Shown here: positions 37,247 to 45,765 of the stretch, piece after piece
Layout: every line of letters begins with the position of its first letter
Position numbering within the stretch: the stretch's first letter is position 1
Assembly: GCF_900625105.1 (NCBI RefSeq)
Contig: NZ_UYYD01000005.1
Span: 75,883 to 139,882 of the forward strand
Direction: 5' to 3'
Source of the DNA: Agathobaculum sp. Marseille-P7918
Lineage (GTDB): Bacteria > Bacillota > Clostridia > Oscillospirales > Butyricicoccaceae
Length of the DNA stretch: 64,000 nt
Notes under the pieces: generated by a model
Told to the model about the DNA's origin: nothing
Seen by the model: the letters and a program-made list of their open reading frames with translations, nothing else
The model's database searches: none
Translations under genes and position numbers: made by a program

Positions 37247-38796
37247 GGGTTATCTCCTTCGGGGGTATAGGGATTGTCCGGGATTTTGGGGATCGCGCCC
37301 GTGATGCCGAGCGCTTCCTCGGCCTCGGCGGCCGGCAGCGTGACGGTCACGGTCGTGCCCGCGCCCAGCGTGGACGCGATATCCAGCGTGCCGCCGTGCA
37401 GGGATACGATCTCGTCGGTCACGGCAAGGCCGATGCCGCTGCCGCGCTGCTTGGACGAACCCTTGTAAAATTTCTCTTTGACGAACGGCAGCTCGGCCTC
37501 GGGAATGCCCTGGCCGTAGTCACGCACACTTGCTACCACCTTGCCGCCGTCGCGCCGCAGAGTGATGTCGATTTTCTTGCCGTCGCCGCCGTATTTCGCG
37601 GCGTTGTCGAGGATGTTGAGGAACACCTGCTTCATGCGGTGCCGGTCGCCGTTAATGTAATAGTTGGCGTCCACGTCCTCGTCATAATTCAGTTTGATGC
37701 CGCTTTTGTGCAGCAGGTTTTCATACATGTAAACCGCTTCGTACAGCTCGATCGACAGGTCGAACAGCTCGACCTCGAGCTTCATGCGGCCGGATTCGAT
37801 GCGGGCAAAGTCCAGCAGCTCCTCGACCATACGGGTCAGGCGGTTGGACTCCTTCTGGATGATGGTCAGGCCCTGCATGACCTCTTCCGGGTCCTCGCCG
37901 CCGCCGGCGAGCAGTGTTTCGCTCCAGCCGCCGATCGCGGTCAGCGGGGTACGCAGCTCGTGCGACACCGAGGAAATAAAGTCGTTCTTCATACGCTCGG
38001 CGCGGCTGATCTCATCCGACATATAGTTGATCGTGTCGCACAGCTCGCCGATCTCGTCGTCATAGGTCTTTTGCAGCCGCACGCCGTAACGGCCCGCCGC
38101 AATTTCCTTGGCAATCGAGTTGATCTTGAGCACGGGATCGACGATCGACTTGACAAAATAGCTGTTGGACGCGACGACCAGCACGAGGAAGATCAGGCAG
38201 GCCAGCAGGCCGATGCCGATGATGATCCAGATCTGCCGCTCGACGATGCGCAGCGAGGTGATAAACCGCACGCCGCCGATCAAATCGCCGCGCGAGGACA
38301 GCAGCGGCGCGGTCACGCTCATCACGCGCTCGCCCGAGAGCGGATCGCGGCCGGTGTAGATCGACGTTTTCTGCGTGGAAAGCGCCTGCGTGGCGTCCTC
38401 GGTCGAGGCCATGCCGCCGCCCGACAGGCCGGAGGTGGACAGCAGGATGCGGCCGGTCGAGTCGAGGAACTGCTCTTCGAGCTTGTCCTGCTCCTGGAAG
38501 GTCGCGACGGTCGATTCCGCCTGCGTGTAAAACTGGTCGTAGGTCTCGGTAAAGTACTTGCGGAAGGTATCCGCCGCCGTGGTGGCGCGCGAGACCAGAT
38601 TGTCGCGCACGGTTGCATAATAATAGCCCGATATGCCGACCGAGATCAGGATCATCACGACCGCAAGGATGACCAGCACGAACGAGAGCGAGTTCATCAT
38701 CCAGCGGCCTTTGATGCCGCCCGGAGAGTGCAGCACCTTGGGCACGGCCGGCTGCGGCGGCACTTCAGGCTTTTTCTTTTGTCTGTGATAGTTCAT
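37243..38796 (-). CDS. sensor histidine kinase, HAMP type
   Basis: 517 residues. A basic N-terminus, membrane helix (about 35-59), extracellular sensor (60-185), second helix (about 187-209), HAMP, HisKA with the phosphorylated His279 in SSVSHELRTP, and a HATPase with NILDNAAKYG, RDYGQGIP and GSGIGLAV. Resembles PhoR/WalK-class kinases. Cotranscribed after the response regulator (62-base gap) and coupled to DUF1385. The signal is unknown; the lipoprotein at the head of the operon may take part. Confidence 0.93.
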   Translation of the reverse strand: MNYHRQKKKPEVPPQPAVPKVLHSPGGIKGRWMMNSLSFVLVILAVVMILISVGISGYYYATVRDNLVSRATTAADTFRKYFTETYDQFYTQAESTVATFQEQDKLEEQFLDSTGRILLSTSGLSGGGMASTEDATQALSTQKTSIYTGRDPLSGERVMSVTAPLLSSRGDLIGGVRFITSLRIVERQIWIIIGIGLLACLIFLVLVVASNSYFVKSIVDPVLKINSIAKEIAAGRYGVRLQKTYDDEIGELCDTINYMSDEISRAERMKNDFISSVSHELRTPLTAIGGWSETLLAGGGEDPEEVMQGLTIIQKESNRLTRMVEELLDFARIESGRMKLEVELFDLSIELYEAVYMYENLLHKSGIKLNYDEDVDANYYINGDRHRMKQVFLNILDNAAKYGGDGKKIDITLRRDGGKVVASVRDYGQGIPEAELPFVKEKFYKGSSKQRGSGIGLAVTDEIVSLHGGTLDIASTLGAGTTVTVTLPAAEAEEALGITGAIPKIPDNPYTPEGDNP

Positions 38797-38858
38797 ATTC
38801 GGGGGCCTTTCTGCAAAATGCCGGTTTCAACGCGGCAAAAAGCCGCGGGAAGGCCAAA

Positions 38859-39548
38859 TCAGCCTTCCCACATGTAGCCGTAGCCGCGCACGGTGACGAT
38901 GTGCGTCGGGTCGGCCGGATCGTCCTCAATCTTGATGCGCAGACGGCGGATGTTGACGTCCACGATCTTGAGCTCGCCCACATAGTGATGGCCCCACACC
39001 ATCTCGAGCAGTTCGTCGCGCGAAAGCGCCTTGCCGATGTTCTCCATAAACGCCTTCAAGAGGCCGTATTCGATCTGCGTCAGCTCGATCTTGATGCCGT
39101 TCTTGAGCACCTCGCGCGCGCGCAGGTTGAGCTTGAACGGGCCGGACTTGATGACGTCCTCCTCCGAGAAGGGCGAACCGGACACGCGGCGATACAGGGC
39201 GTCCACGCGCGCGGCCAGCTCAATGACCGAGAACGGCTTGGTGACATAATCGTCCGCGCCGTTCATCAGACCGGTGACCTTGTCCGCTTCCTGCGTGCGG
39301 GCGGTCAGCATGATGACACCCGCGGCATAGCCCGCGGCGCGCATCGCGCGGCAGACCTCATAGCCGTCAATGCCGGGCAGCATGACGTCCAGCACCGCGA
39401 CCGCGATATCCTGATTGGCATGGTATTTTTCCAGCGCCTGTTCGCCGGTTTCCGCCTCTATCACTTCATAACCGCTGCGCTTGAGGTTGAGCACCAAAAA
39501 CGAGCGGATATTCTCTTCATCTTCCAATACCAGTATCTTACGCTTCAT
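38859..39548 (-). CDS. OmpR-family response regulator
   Basis: 229 residues. Receiver domain with phospho-acceptor Asp54 (AVLDVMLPGIDG), conserved Lys in VTKPFS, and a C-terminal winged helix with ELTQIEYGLLKAFMEN and the GYGYMWEG end. Partner of the kinase directly downstream. AAAAGGAGG precedes the ATG. Confidence 0.95.
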   Translation of the reverse strand: MKRKILVLEDEENIRSFLVLNLKRSGYEVIEAETGEQALEKYHANQDIAVAVLDVMLPGIDGYEVCRAMRAAGYAAGVIMLTARTQEADKVTGLMNGADDYVTKPFSVIELAARVDALYRRVSGSPFSEEDVIKSGPFKLNLRAREVLKNGIKIELTQIEYGLLKAFMENIGKALSRDELLEMVWGHHYVGELKIVDVNIRRLRIKIEDDPADPTHIVTVRGYGYMWEG

Positions 39549-39575
39549 GGATAGTCCTCCTTTTATTCCAAACAA

Positions 39576-40910
39576 TCAGTTATTCCAATCCTGTTTGACG
39601 AGCGAGAAGCGGTTTTTGATCTCCTCGCCGCTGATTTGCAGCGAGCTGTCCTCCGCCTCGTCCGCGACGCGGGCAAAATACACCGCCTGCGCCGTCTGAC
39701 CGAGCTGCAGCAGGTCGGTGCGGCCGGCATAGTAATCCCGGTTGGAGCCGGTGGCGCAATAGATGGTGAACAGCGGGATATGGCCGCCTCTGCCGACATA
39801 TTCGGAAAACGTGACCGCGCTCAGGCCGCTGTCGGCCGATTTGGTCGCGGTGATGCGATCGTGCCAGGTCGGGTCGATGACCAGGCTCCACGCATCCGAG
39901 ATATTCTGATAGGTCGTCATCACCAATGTGGGCGGCTCGTTTACGCTGTACGCGTACCAGTCGAGCATGAACACCGCATCGGACGACGCGGCGTCGGTAT
40001 AGCCCGCCATGAGCACAGCACGCGGCAATTCGGTCACGCCGTCGCCGTTGACGTCGGACGCATAGACCGACACCGGGCGATAGGTGCTGCGCGAAATGGA
40101 ATCCTCGCCGTCAAGCGCCAGATTGACCAGCGTCTGATCGGCAAACACAAAGATATCGGTCGTCAGACCCACGCCGCTTGCCATTTTTTCCTCGGCGAAC
40201 ACCGCCGTATAATCATTCAGCACATGACCGGTCTGCATGCGTTCCACCGAAACCGTTTCCGCACTCGTGGCCGCTTCGCCCACCATGGTCAGGCTGCCGC
40301 TGCGATACTGGTACAGCCGCGCCACGCGCTTGCCTTCGGGCGCGGTGGTCATCAGCAGCAGATCCTTCGCGCCGTCGCCGGTCATATCGACCAGATCCAT
40401 GGCGGAATACTCGGTCTCGAGCAGCACGCCGGGCGCGCAGTCATTGGAAAAATCGCACATGGTCAGTGCACCCGTGCCGTCCGCGGACAGCCGCCAGGAA
40501 ATCACCATGCCGCGCCGTCCGTCGGGCGTGATGACCGGATAATCGACCGACTGGATGGCCGTGCCCGTGCCCTCGATCGAGCCGGTGCAGACGTAGCGGT
40601 CGTCCTGCTTGCGGTAAACATATACCTTGAACTCATTGCTGGTTGCCGAGGACGAACCGCGGAAAAAGGAGATGGCTTCCTCCACGCCGTCGTTATCCAG
40701 ATCGATCAGCTGGATGGAAGAGCGGTTTTCCCCTTCCACCGGCGCGGTGTAGGAGATGCCGGAAGCGATCAGCTCTTCCAGTTCAGCCTGCAATGTTTGA
40801 TAGTTGGTTGACGGCTTGGGCGCCGCCAGAAGATCGTCGCCAGACGGGAACGTACAGCCGCTGAGCACCAGAAAAGCCAGCAGTACGGAAAGCATACGAA
40901 TCGGTTTCAT
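39576..40910 (-). CDS. lipoprotein with FG-GAP/VCBS-like repeats
   Basis: 444 residues. Signal peptide with a lipobox (VLSGC, Cys19), then a beta-rich secreted region with several D-x-D-x-D-G motifs: LIDLDNDGVEEAIS, MDLVDMTGDGAKDLLL and ASDVNGDGVTELPR, typical of Ca-binding FG-GAP/VCBS propellers. No enzyme motif was seen. It lies 27 bases upstream of the response regulator gene, so it is probably part of that operon; a role as an accessory sensor is inference. Confidence 0.82.
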   Translation of the reverse strand: MKPIRMLSVLLAFLVLSGCTFPSGDDLLAAPKPSTNYQTLQAELEELIASGISYTAPVEGENRSSIQLIDLDNDGVEEAISFFRGSSSATSNEFKVYVYRKQDDRYVCTGSIEGTGTAIQSVDYPVITPDGRRGMVISWRLSADGTGALTMCDFSNDCAPGVLLETEYSAMDLVDMTGDGAKDLLLMTTAPEGKRVARLYQYRSGSLTMVGEAATSAETVSVERMQTGHVLNDYTAVFAEEKMASGVGLTTDIFVFADQTLVNLALDGEDSISRSTYRPVSVYASDVNGDGVTELPRAVLMAGYTDAASSDAVFMLDWYAYSVNEPPTLVMTTYQNISDAWSLVIDPTWHDRITATKSADSGLSAVTFSEYVGRGGHIPLFTIYCATGSNRDYYAGRTDLLQLGQTAQAVYFARVADEAEDSSLQISGEEIKNRFSLVKQDWNN

Positions 40911-41059
40911 GGATTTCTCCCATTCATTCTACTGCAACAGATATACAAATTCAGTATAGCACAAAACGGTTTGCTTTGGTACTGGGAATTGCATAATTTT
41001 TAAGCGTATTGCTTTTCTTTTGCGGCAAAAGGAGGAGTCCCGGCAGCCTGTTCTGCGGA

Positions 41060-41088
41060 TTGACAAATCCGCGTAAAGTGGGTATACT
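41060..41088 (+). promoter_or_regulatory. sigma-A promoter of tRNA-Leu
   Basis: TTGACA, 17 bases, TATACT, 35 bases ahead of the tRNA. Confidence 0.85.
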
Positions 41089-41122
41089 GAGGATACCTTT
41101 GTTTCATCTTTCTATTTTCTAT

Positions 41123-41207
41123 GCGGGTATGGCGGAATTGGCAGACGTGCAGGATTTAGGTTCCTGTGCCGCAAGGCGTGTGGGTTCGACCCCCACTACC
41201 CGTACCA
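41123..41207 (+). tRNA. tRNA-Leu (anticodon UAG)
   Basis: 85 bases with an encoded CCA end. Acceptor GCGGGTA pairs with TACCCGT (first pair G-U), the anticodon stem is CAGGA/TCCTG with a TTTAGGT loop (anticodon TAG), the long variable arm is TGCCGCAAGGCG, and the T-loop is GGTTCGACC. The long variable arm and the anticodon identify leucine. Confidence 0.95.
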
Positions 41208-41234
41208 CGTTGGAGCGGACGGCGCTCCCTTTAC

Positions 41235-41259
41235 AAAGCCCGGCTTTCGGCCGGGCTTT
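41235..41259 (+). terminator. hairpin after tRNA-Leu
   Basis: Perfect 10-bp AAAGCCCGGC / GCCGGGCTTT stem, 5-base loop; the U-tract after it is delayed (TTTTTT at about 41267). Confidence 0.65.
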
Positions 41260-41392
41260 CATACTGTTTTTTCCGGTCCGGATGCATCGTTTTGATGGGT
41301 CCGGATTTGTTTTTTTGCGCGGAATACGCTATACTGAAAGCACTACCGGCAGCGGCGGCCCGGCCGCCCTGTCCGTCCGGGAGGAAACAGCC

Positions 41393-42058
41393 ATGGAATT
41401 ACGGGAATATTTTCCCTTTTGGGATGAGATCAGTGAAGAACAGCGCGCGCGCTTGCAGCAGGCCGCTCTGCCCGCACATTTTGCGCGCGGCGAAACGCTG
41501 CATGAGGGCGGCGTGTGCACCGGCCTGATCATTGTCGTGCGCGGCCGCATCCGCGCCTATACCCTGTCCGCCGAGGGCAAGGAGCTGACGCTGTACCGTC
41601 TGCTCGAACGCGATATCTGCCTGCTGTCCGCGTCCTGCATCATGCGCGGACTGGATTTTGACGTTACGCTGACCGCCGAGACCGACTGCGACGTGCTGGT
41701 CATCCCGGCGGAGGCATACCAGAGCGTGATGCAGCAGTCCGCTGCGGTCGCGGGCTTCACCAACGAGCTGATGGCCGCGCGGTTTTCCGACGTGATGTGG
41801 CTGATGGACCAGCTGCTCAACCACAAGCTGGACAGCCGGCTTGCGGCCTTTCTGCTGGAAGAGCGCACGCTCGAAGGCACGGACACGATCTCGCTGACGC
41901 ATGAGCGCATCGCGTCCCACCTCGGCAGCGCGCGTGAGGTGGTCACGCGCATGCTCAAGTATTTCCAGAGCGAAGGGCTGGTGCGGCTCGAGCGCGGCAG
42001 CGTGACGCTGACCGACCCCGACCGGCTGCGCGCCCTCGCGGGCGACAGCCTGCGCTGA
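41393..42058 (+). CDS. Crp/Fnr-family transcription regulator
   Basis: 221 residues. An N-terminal cyclic-nucleotide-binding-like beta barrel (about 20-120) and a C-terminal HTH_Crp domain with ISLTHERIASHLGSAREVV (about 165-185). No Fe-S Cys cluster of the FNR type is seen. GGGAGGAAACAG precedes the ATG. The next gene, an SGNH hydrolase, starts 15 bases later and is likely in the same transcript. Confidence 0.9.
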   Translation: MELREYFPFWDEISEEQRARLQQAALPAHFARGETLHEGGVCTGLIIVVRGRIRAYTLSAEGKELTLYRLLERDICLLSASCIMRGLDFDVTLTAETDCDVLVIPAEAYQSVMQQSAAVAGFTNELMAARFSDVMWLMDQLLNHKLDSRLAAFLLEERTLEGTDTISLTHERIASHLGSAREVVTRMLKYFQSEGLVRLERGSVTLTDPDRLRALAGDSLR

Positions 42059-42073
42059 GAAAGGGGTTTCGCC

Positions 42074-42655
42074 ATGCCGAAAACCATCCTGTGTCTGGGC
42101 GACTCCAACACCTGGGGCTATGACCCGCGCGGCGCATTCGGCGGCCGCTATCCGGCGGACGTGCGCTGGACGGCGCGGCTTGCGCAGTCCGGCGCGTGGG
42201 TTATCCACAACCTTGGGGAAAACGGGCGGGAAATCCCGCTCACGCCCTTCGCGCTCGACCTGATCGCGCGCCAGATCGACGCGCTGCGGCCAATCGACGG
42301 CATTTGCGTGCTGCTTGGCGCAAACGACCTGCTGTGCGGCGCAGCGCCCACGCAGGCGGCGGCGCGCATGGAGCGCCTGCTGGACCGGCTGGCGGATTTC
42401 CGTGTTCCTGTATTGCTGCTTGCGCCGCCGCGCTTTGCGCCCGGCGATTGGGTGCAGGATGCGCGTCTGATCGACGCTTCGGCGCAGCTAGCCGGTTATT
42501 ACCGCACGCTCGCCGCCGACCGCGGCCTTGCGTTTGCCGACGCGGGCGCATGGGACATTCTGCTCTGTTTTGACGGCGTGCACTTCACCGAAGAGGGGCA
42601 CCGGCGGTTTGCGGCGCAGGCGCAGGCAGCTTTTACACAAGCCTTTGGCGCATAA
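42074..42655 (+). CDS. SGNH/GDSL hydrolase
   Basis: 193 residues, cytoplasmic (no signal peptide). Block I CLGDSNTWGYD carries the nucleophile Ser, block III LLGANDL the Asn, and block V DGVHFTEEGH the Asp and His. Such enzymes hydrolyse esters of lipids or sugars; the substrate is not predictable here. AAAGGGG precedes the ATG. Confidence 0.9.
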   Translation: MPKTILCLGDSNTWGYDPRGAFGGRYPADVRWTARLAQSGAWVIHNLGENGREIPLTPFALDLIARQIDALRPIDGICVLLGANDLLCGAAPTQAAARMERLLDRLADFRVPVLLLAPPRFAPGDWVQDARLIDASAQLAGYYRTLAADRGLAFADAGAWDILLCFDGVHFTEEGHRRFAAQAQAAFTQAFGA

Positions 42656-42684
42656 AAAAAGGACGGCTTTCGCCGTCTTTTTTT
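42654..42684. terminator. bidirectional intrinsic terminator
   Basis: AAAGGACGGC-TTTC-GCCGTCTTT with A- and T-runs between convergent genes; it overlaps the last codon of the glycosylase gene. Confidence 0.83.
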
Positions 42685-43297
42685 AGTTGTCCTGCGCCGC
42701 AATTTCCCACAGATACAGTCCGGCGACCGTCGCATAAGGCGCATACCGTGCGCGATAAACCGCAAACTGTTCGCGCGTCAGCTCGTCCAACCCGTACAGG
42801 CGGCAGATGCCCTTGCGGATGCCGAAATCGTCAAACGCGAGCACGTCCGGCCGCTCGAGCGAGAAGATCAGCAGCATTTCGGCCGTCCAGCGGCCGACGC
42901 CGGGCAGCGCGGTCAGAGTGCGGATGATCTCTTCGTCGGATTTTTCCACAAGGCTGTGGATAGGCAGCGTTCCGTCCTGCACGGCGCGCGCCGCTGCCAG
43001 CATATAACCTGCCTTTCGTCCGGATAAGCCGCAGGCGCGCAGGTCATCTTCCCCTGCCGCCAGCACGGCCGCAGGCGTGATTTCGCCCAGCCGGTCGCAC
43101 AGCCGCGCCCACACGGTCGCAAGCGCCTTGCCCGAGATCTGCTGCCCGGCGATCGAGTTGATGAGCGCGGCAAACAGGTCGGGGATCACGACGCGGTCGA
43201 TGTGCCCGATGCGCGCGATCGCATCGCCCAGCACCGGGTCGCGCGCCGCCAGATAATCGGTCTCAGTCGATCCGTACCAGAAAAATTGCTGTTTCAT
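42683..43297 (-). CDS. DNA-3-methyladenine glycosylase (AlkA-like, HhH-GPD)
   Basis: 204 residues. The helix-hairpin-helix LPGVGRWTAEM (about 130) and the catalytic Asp in LAFDDFGIRKG define the HhH-GPD fold; QQISGKALATVW matches the AlkA/Mag N-terminal element. It excises alkylated purines. The start MKQQFFWYG is preferred by GAGGTG upstream; three extra codons are possible. A parS-like sequence overlaps its ribosome site and start. Confidence 0.92.
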   Translation of the reverse strand: MKQQFFWYGSTETDYLAARDPVLGDAIARIGHIDRVVIPDLFAALINSIAGQQISGKALATVWARLCDRLGEITPAAVLAAGEDDLRACGLSGRKAGYMLAAARAVQDGTLPIHSLVEKSDEEIIRTLTALPGVGRWTAEMLLIFSLERPDVLAFDDFGIRKGICRLYGLDELTREQFAVYRARYAPYATVAGLYLWEIAAQDN

Positions 43298-43305
43298 GTG
43301 AAACA
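43290..43305. promoter_or_regulatory. parS-like site
   Basis: TGTTTCATGTGAAACA differs from the parS consensus TGTTTCACGTGAAACA at one central base. It covers the start codon and ribosome site of the glycosylase gene. Confidence 0.55.
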
Positions 43306-43311
43306 CCTCAC

Positions 43312-43339
43312 AAAAAAGGGCGGGATTGTATCCCGCCCT
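43312..43339 (-). terminator. intrinsic terminator of the serS-thioesterase transcript
   Basis: AGGGCGGGAT-TGT-ATCCCGCCCT followed by T6 on the minus strand. Confidence 0.85.
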
Positions 43340-43376
43340 AAGTTTATAAAATTTTCTTCAGACGATGTAATGATTC

Positions 43377-43485
43377 ACGCGCGGCAGCGCGTATTGTTCA
43401 GCCGCTCTGTGAGCGGCATCGGAAAGTCGAGCTCTGCCCGACTTTTCGATACGTCTGATTCGATCGAAAGCGTGGTTTCGATCGA
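43377..43485. repeat. run of four palindromes after the thioesterase gene
   Basis: Inverted repeats at 43377-43392 (ACGCGC, perfect), 43401-43417 (GCCGCTC, perfect), 43418-43450 (12-bp stem ATCGGAAAGTCG with one G-U) and 43460-43485 (TCGATCGAAA, perfect 10 bp). Two of them abut. They lie in the 3' untranslated part, before the real terminator at 43312-43339. Confidence 0.82.
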
Positions 43486-43489
43486 GTGT

Positions 43490-43882
43490 TTACGCGTTCT
43501 TCTTGGCCTGTGCCTTCTGCTCAAAACGCTCCTTGCTGACGATGGCGCGCTGATGCGTGCCCTCGCCGATCAGGCCAGCTTCGTCGTAGGCCGCGACCTT
43601 GAAGGTCAGCATCTTGCCGTTCGGCGCAATCTCGGTCAGCTCGGTCTCGACGCGCACTTCCATGCCTTCGGGCGTGGCGGCGACATGGCTGACGTTGACC
43701 AGCGTGCCGACCGTGGTCTTACCCTCTTCCAGATAGGGCGCAACGCTGCCCGCTGCGGTGTTTTCGATTGCTGCGATCATCATGGGCGTGGCGAAAACCG
43801 ACACCAGACCGCTGCCGACGTTGCAGGCCAGCTTATCGTTTGTTACGACGAACTTCTGCTCGCCCTTGATACCAATTTCCAT
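43490..43882 (-). CDS. FlK-like hotdog acyl-CoA thioesterase
   Basis: 130 residues. Single hotdog fold; the catalytic Thr-Glu-His pattern of the fluoroacetyl-CoA thioesterase (FlK) family is visible as ATPMMIAAIENTA and VNVSHVAATP. Clostridial members likely clear short acyl-CoAs; the specific substrate is unknown. GAAAGGAAAAG precedes the ATG. It begins 4 bases after the serS stop, in one operon. Confidence 0.9.
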   Translation of the reverse strand: MEIGIKGEQKFVVTNDKLACNVGSGLVSVFATPMMIAAIENTAAGSVAPYLEEGKTTVGTLVNVSHVAATPEGMEVRVETELTEIAPNGKMLTFKVAAYDEAGLIGEGTHQRAIVSKERFEQKAQAKKNA

Positions 43883-43886
43883 ATTT

Positions 43887-45185
43887 TTACTTTTCCTTTC
43901 TGCGGATCTCGGTCATGCCGCCCATGTACGGCTGGAGCACCTTCGGGATGGCAACCGAGCCGTCCTCACGCAGGTTGTTTTCCAGGAAGGCGATCAGCAT
44001 GCGCGGGGGCGCAACGACCGTGTTGTTCAGCGTGTGCGCGAAGTACAGTTCCTTCGGGTTTTCCTTGCTGCGCACGCGGATGCCCAGACGGCGCGCCTGT
44101 GCGTCGCCCAGGTTGGAGCACGAGCCGACCTCGAAGTACTTCTTCTGGCGCGGCGACCATGCCTCTACGTCGCAGGACTTGACCTTCAGGTCAGCCAGAT
44201 CGCCCGAGCAGCACTCGAGCGTGCGCACCGGAATATCCAGCGTGCGGAAGAAATCAACCGTGTTGTTCCAGAGTTTATCATACCACATCTTGGAATCTTC
44301 CGGCTTGCAGACGACAACCATCTCCTGCTTCTCGAACTGATGGATGCGGTACACGCCGCGCTCCTCAATGCCATGCGCGCCGACTTCCTTGCGGAAGCAG
44401 GGCGAATAGCTGGTCAGGGTCTGCGGCAGGGTGTCCTCATCGTTGATGGTGTCGATGAACTTGCCGATCATCGAGTGCTCGGAGGTGCCGATCAGGTACA
44501 GGTCCTCGCCCTCGATCTTGTACATCATGTTCTCCATTTCCTTGAAGGACATAACGCCCTTAACCACATCGCCATGGATCATGAACGGCGGGATATAGTA
44601 GGTGAAGCCACGGTCGATCATGAAGTCACGCGCATAGGACAGGATGGACGAATGCAGGCGTGCGATGTCGCCCTTGAGGTAGTAGAAGCCGTTGCCCGAG
44701 GTGCGGCGCGCAGCGTCCAGATCGATGCCGTCAAACGACTCCATGATGTCAACGTGATACGGAATTTCATAATCCGGAACGTACGGATCGCCGAACTTCT
44801 CCAGCTCGACGTTCTCGGAATCGTCCTTGCCGATCGGAACCGAGGGGTCGATGATGTTCGGAATGACCATCATGCGGCTCTTGACCTCTTCTGCGTAGGT
44901 CTTTTCGTCCGCTTCCAGCTGCTCCATCTCGTCGGCCATGGCCTTGACCTCGGCCTTGATCTTCTCGGCCTCGTCCTTCTGACCCTTGGCCATCAGGCCG
45001 CCGATCTCCTTGGACTTCTTGTTGCGCTGCGCGCGCAGCTCGTCGCAGCGGGTCTTGGCTGCACGGTACTTGGCGTCAAACTCGATGACCTCATCGACCA
45101 TCGGCAGCTTTTCGTCCTGGAACTTTTTCTTGATGTTTTCCTTGACCGCGTCCGGGTTCTGACGGACAAATTTGATATCCAGCAT
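43887..45185 (-). CDS. serS: seryl-tRNA synthetase
   Basis: 432 residues. An N-terminal coiled-coil tRNA-binding arm (about 1-110) and a class II catalytic core with motif 2 CFRKEVGAHGIEERGVYRIH and motif 3 NNTVVAPPRMLIAFLEN. It charges tRNA-Ser and supplies the tRNA for selenocysteine. Its place downstream of parAB near the origin is common in Clostridia. No T-box was found in front of it; the spacer is 28 bases. Confidence 0.97.
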   Translation of the reverse strand: MLDIKFVRQNPDAVKENIKKKFQDEKLPMVDEVIEFDAKYRAAKTRCDELRAQRNKKSKEIGGLMAKGQKDEAEKIKAEVKAMADEMEQLEADEKTYAEEVKSRMMVIPNIIDPSVPIGKDDSENVELEKFGDPYVPDYEIPYHVDIMESFDGIDLDAARRTSGNGFYYLKGDIARLHSSILSYARDFMIDRGFTYYIPPFMIHGDVVKGVMSFKEMENMMYKIEGEDLYLIGTSEHSMIGKFIDTINDEDTLPQTLTSYSPCFRKEVGAHGIEERGVYRIHQFEKQEMVVVCKPEDSKMWYDKLWNNTVDFFRTLDIPVRTLECCSGDLADLKVKSCDVEAWSPRQKKYFEVGSCSNLGDAQARRLGIRVRSKENPKELYFAHTLNNTVVAPPRMLIAFLENNLREDGSVAIPKVLQPYMGGMTEIRRKEK

Positions 45186-45213
45186 GTTTTTCTTCTCCTT
45201 CTATATCCTTATA

Positions 45214-45753
45214 TTATTTTTCTTCGCTATCCTGGCTATCCATCTGCTGCTGCACGGCCTCGAACAGCTTGTTGATATCCGCATCAAAGCTGTCCTCGGT
45301 GTTGCCGAGCAGACGATCTTTGCCGTATTTCTGCACCAGTTCGTCATACGCCTGCTTGGCGTCCGACAGATTGTCCGCCAGCAGCTGCGCGTTGATGCGC
45401 GCCAGAAGCGCGTAGACATCGCGCTCTTCCATGCGCTGCTCGGTGGCGCCGACAACGTCGGTTTCCGCCAGCTCGGTATCCAGCACTTCGCGCACCTTAT
45501 TAAGCGCGGCGCTCTGCGCATCGAACTGTGCCTGCAAATCTTCCACTTTTTGGGTGGCGCCCTGCGCGACCGTCTGCTGCTCGTTGAGCTGGTCGGTCAG
45601 CGTGTCGAGCTGCCGGTCGGCGCGCGCCTGCGCTACATAGCTGATCAAAATAAGTGCGATCGCCACTGAAAACAGGCCGACGATATAAAACGTCAACGTG
45701 GTGCGGCTGAGTTTTTTCTCCGGCTTGGGCTCGGGCTTTTTCTTTTCCTCCAT
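45214..45753 (-). CDS. membrane-anchored coiled-coil protein of unknown function
   Basis: 179 residues. A Lys/Pro/Glu-rich cytoplasmic N-terminus (1-18), one membrane helix (about 21-42), a coiled coil (about 45-95), and an acidic helical C-terminus. I do not recognise a family. It sits between parB and serS, the position often taken in Clostridia by a small membrane protein such as DUF4446, but the sequence does not look like that family. AGGAACCGCC precedes the ATG; it follows parB by 12 bases. Confidence 0.75.
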   Translation of the reverse strand: MEEKKKPEPKPEKKLSRTTLTFYIVGLFSVAIALILISYVAQARADRQLDTLTDQLNEQQTVAQGATQKVEDLQAQFDAQSAALNKVREVLDTELAETDVVGATEQRMEERDVYALLARINAQLLADNLSDAKQAYDELVQKYGKDRLLGNTEDSFDADINKLFEAVQQQMDSQDSEEK

Positions 45754-45765
45754 GGCGGTTCCTCC

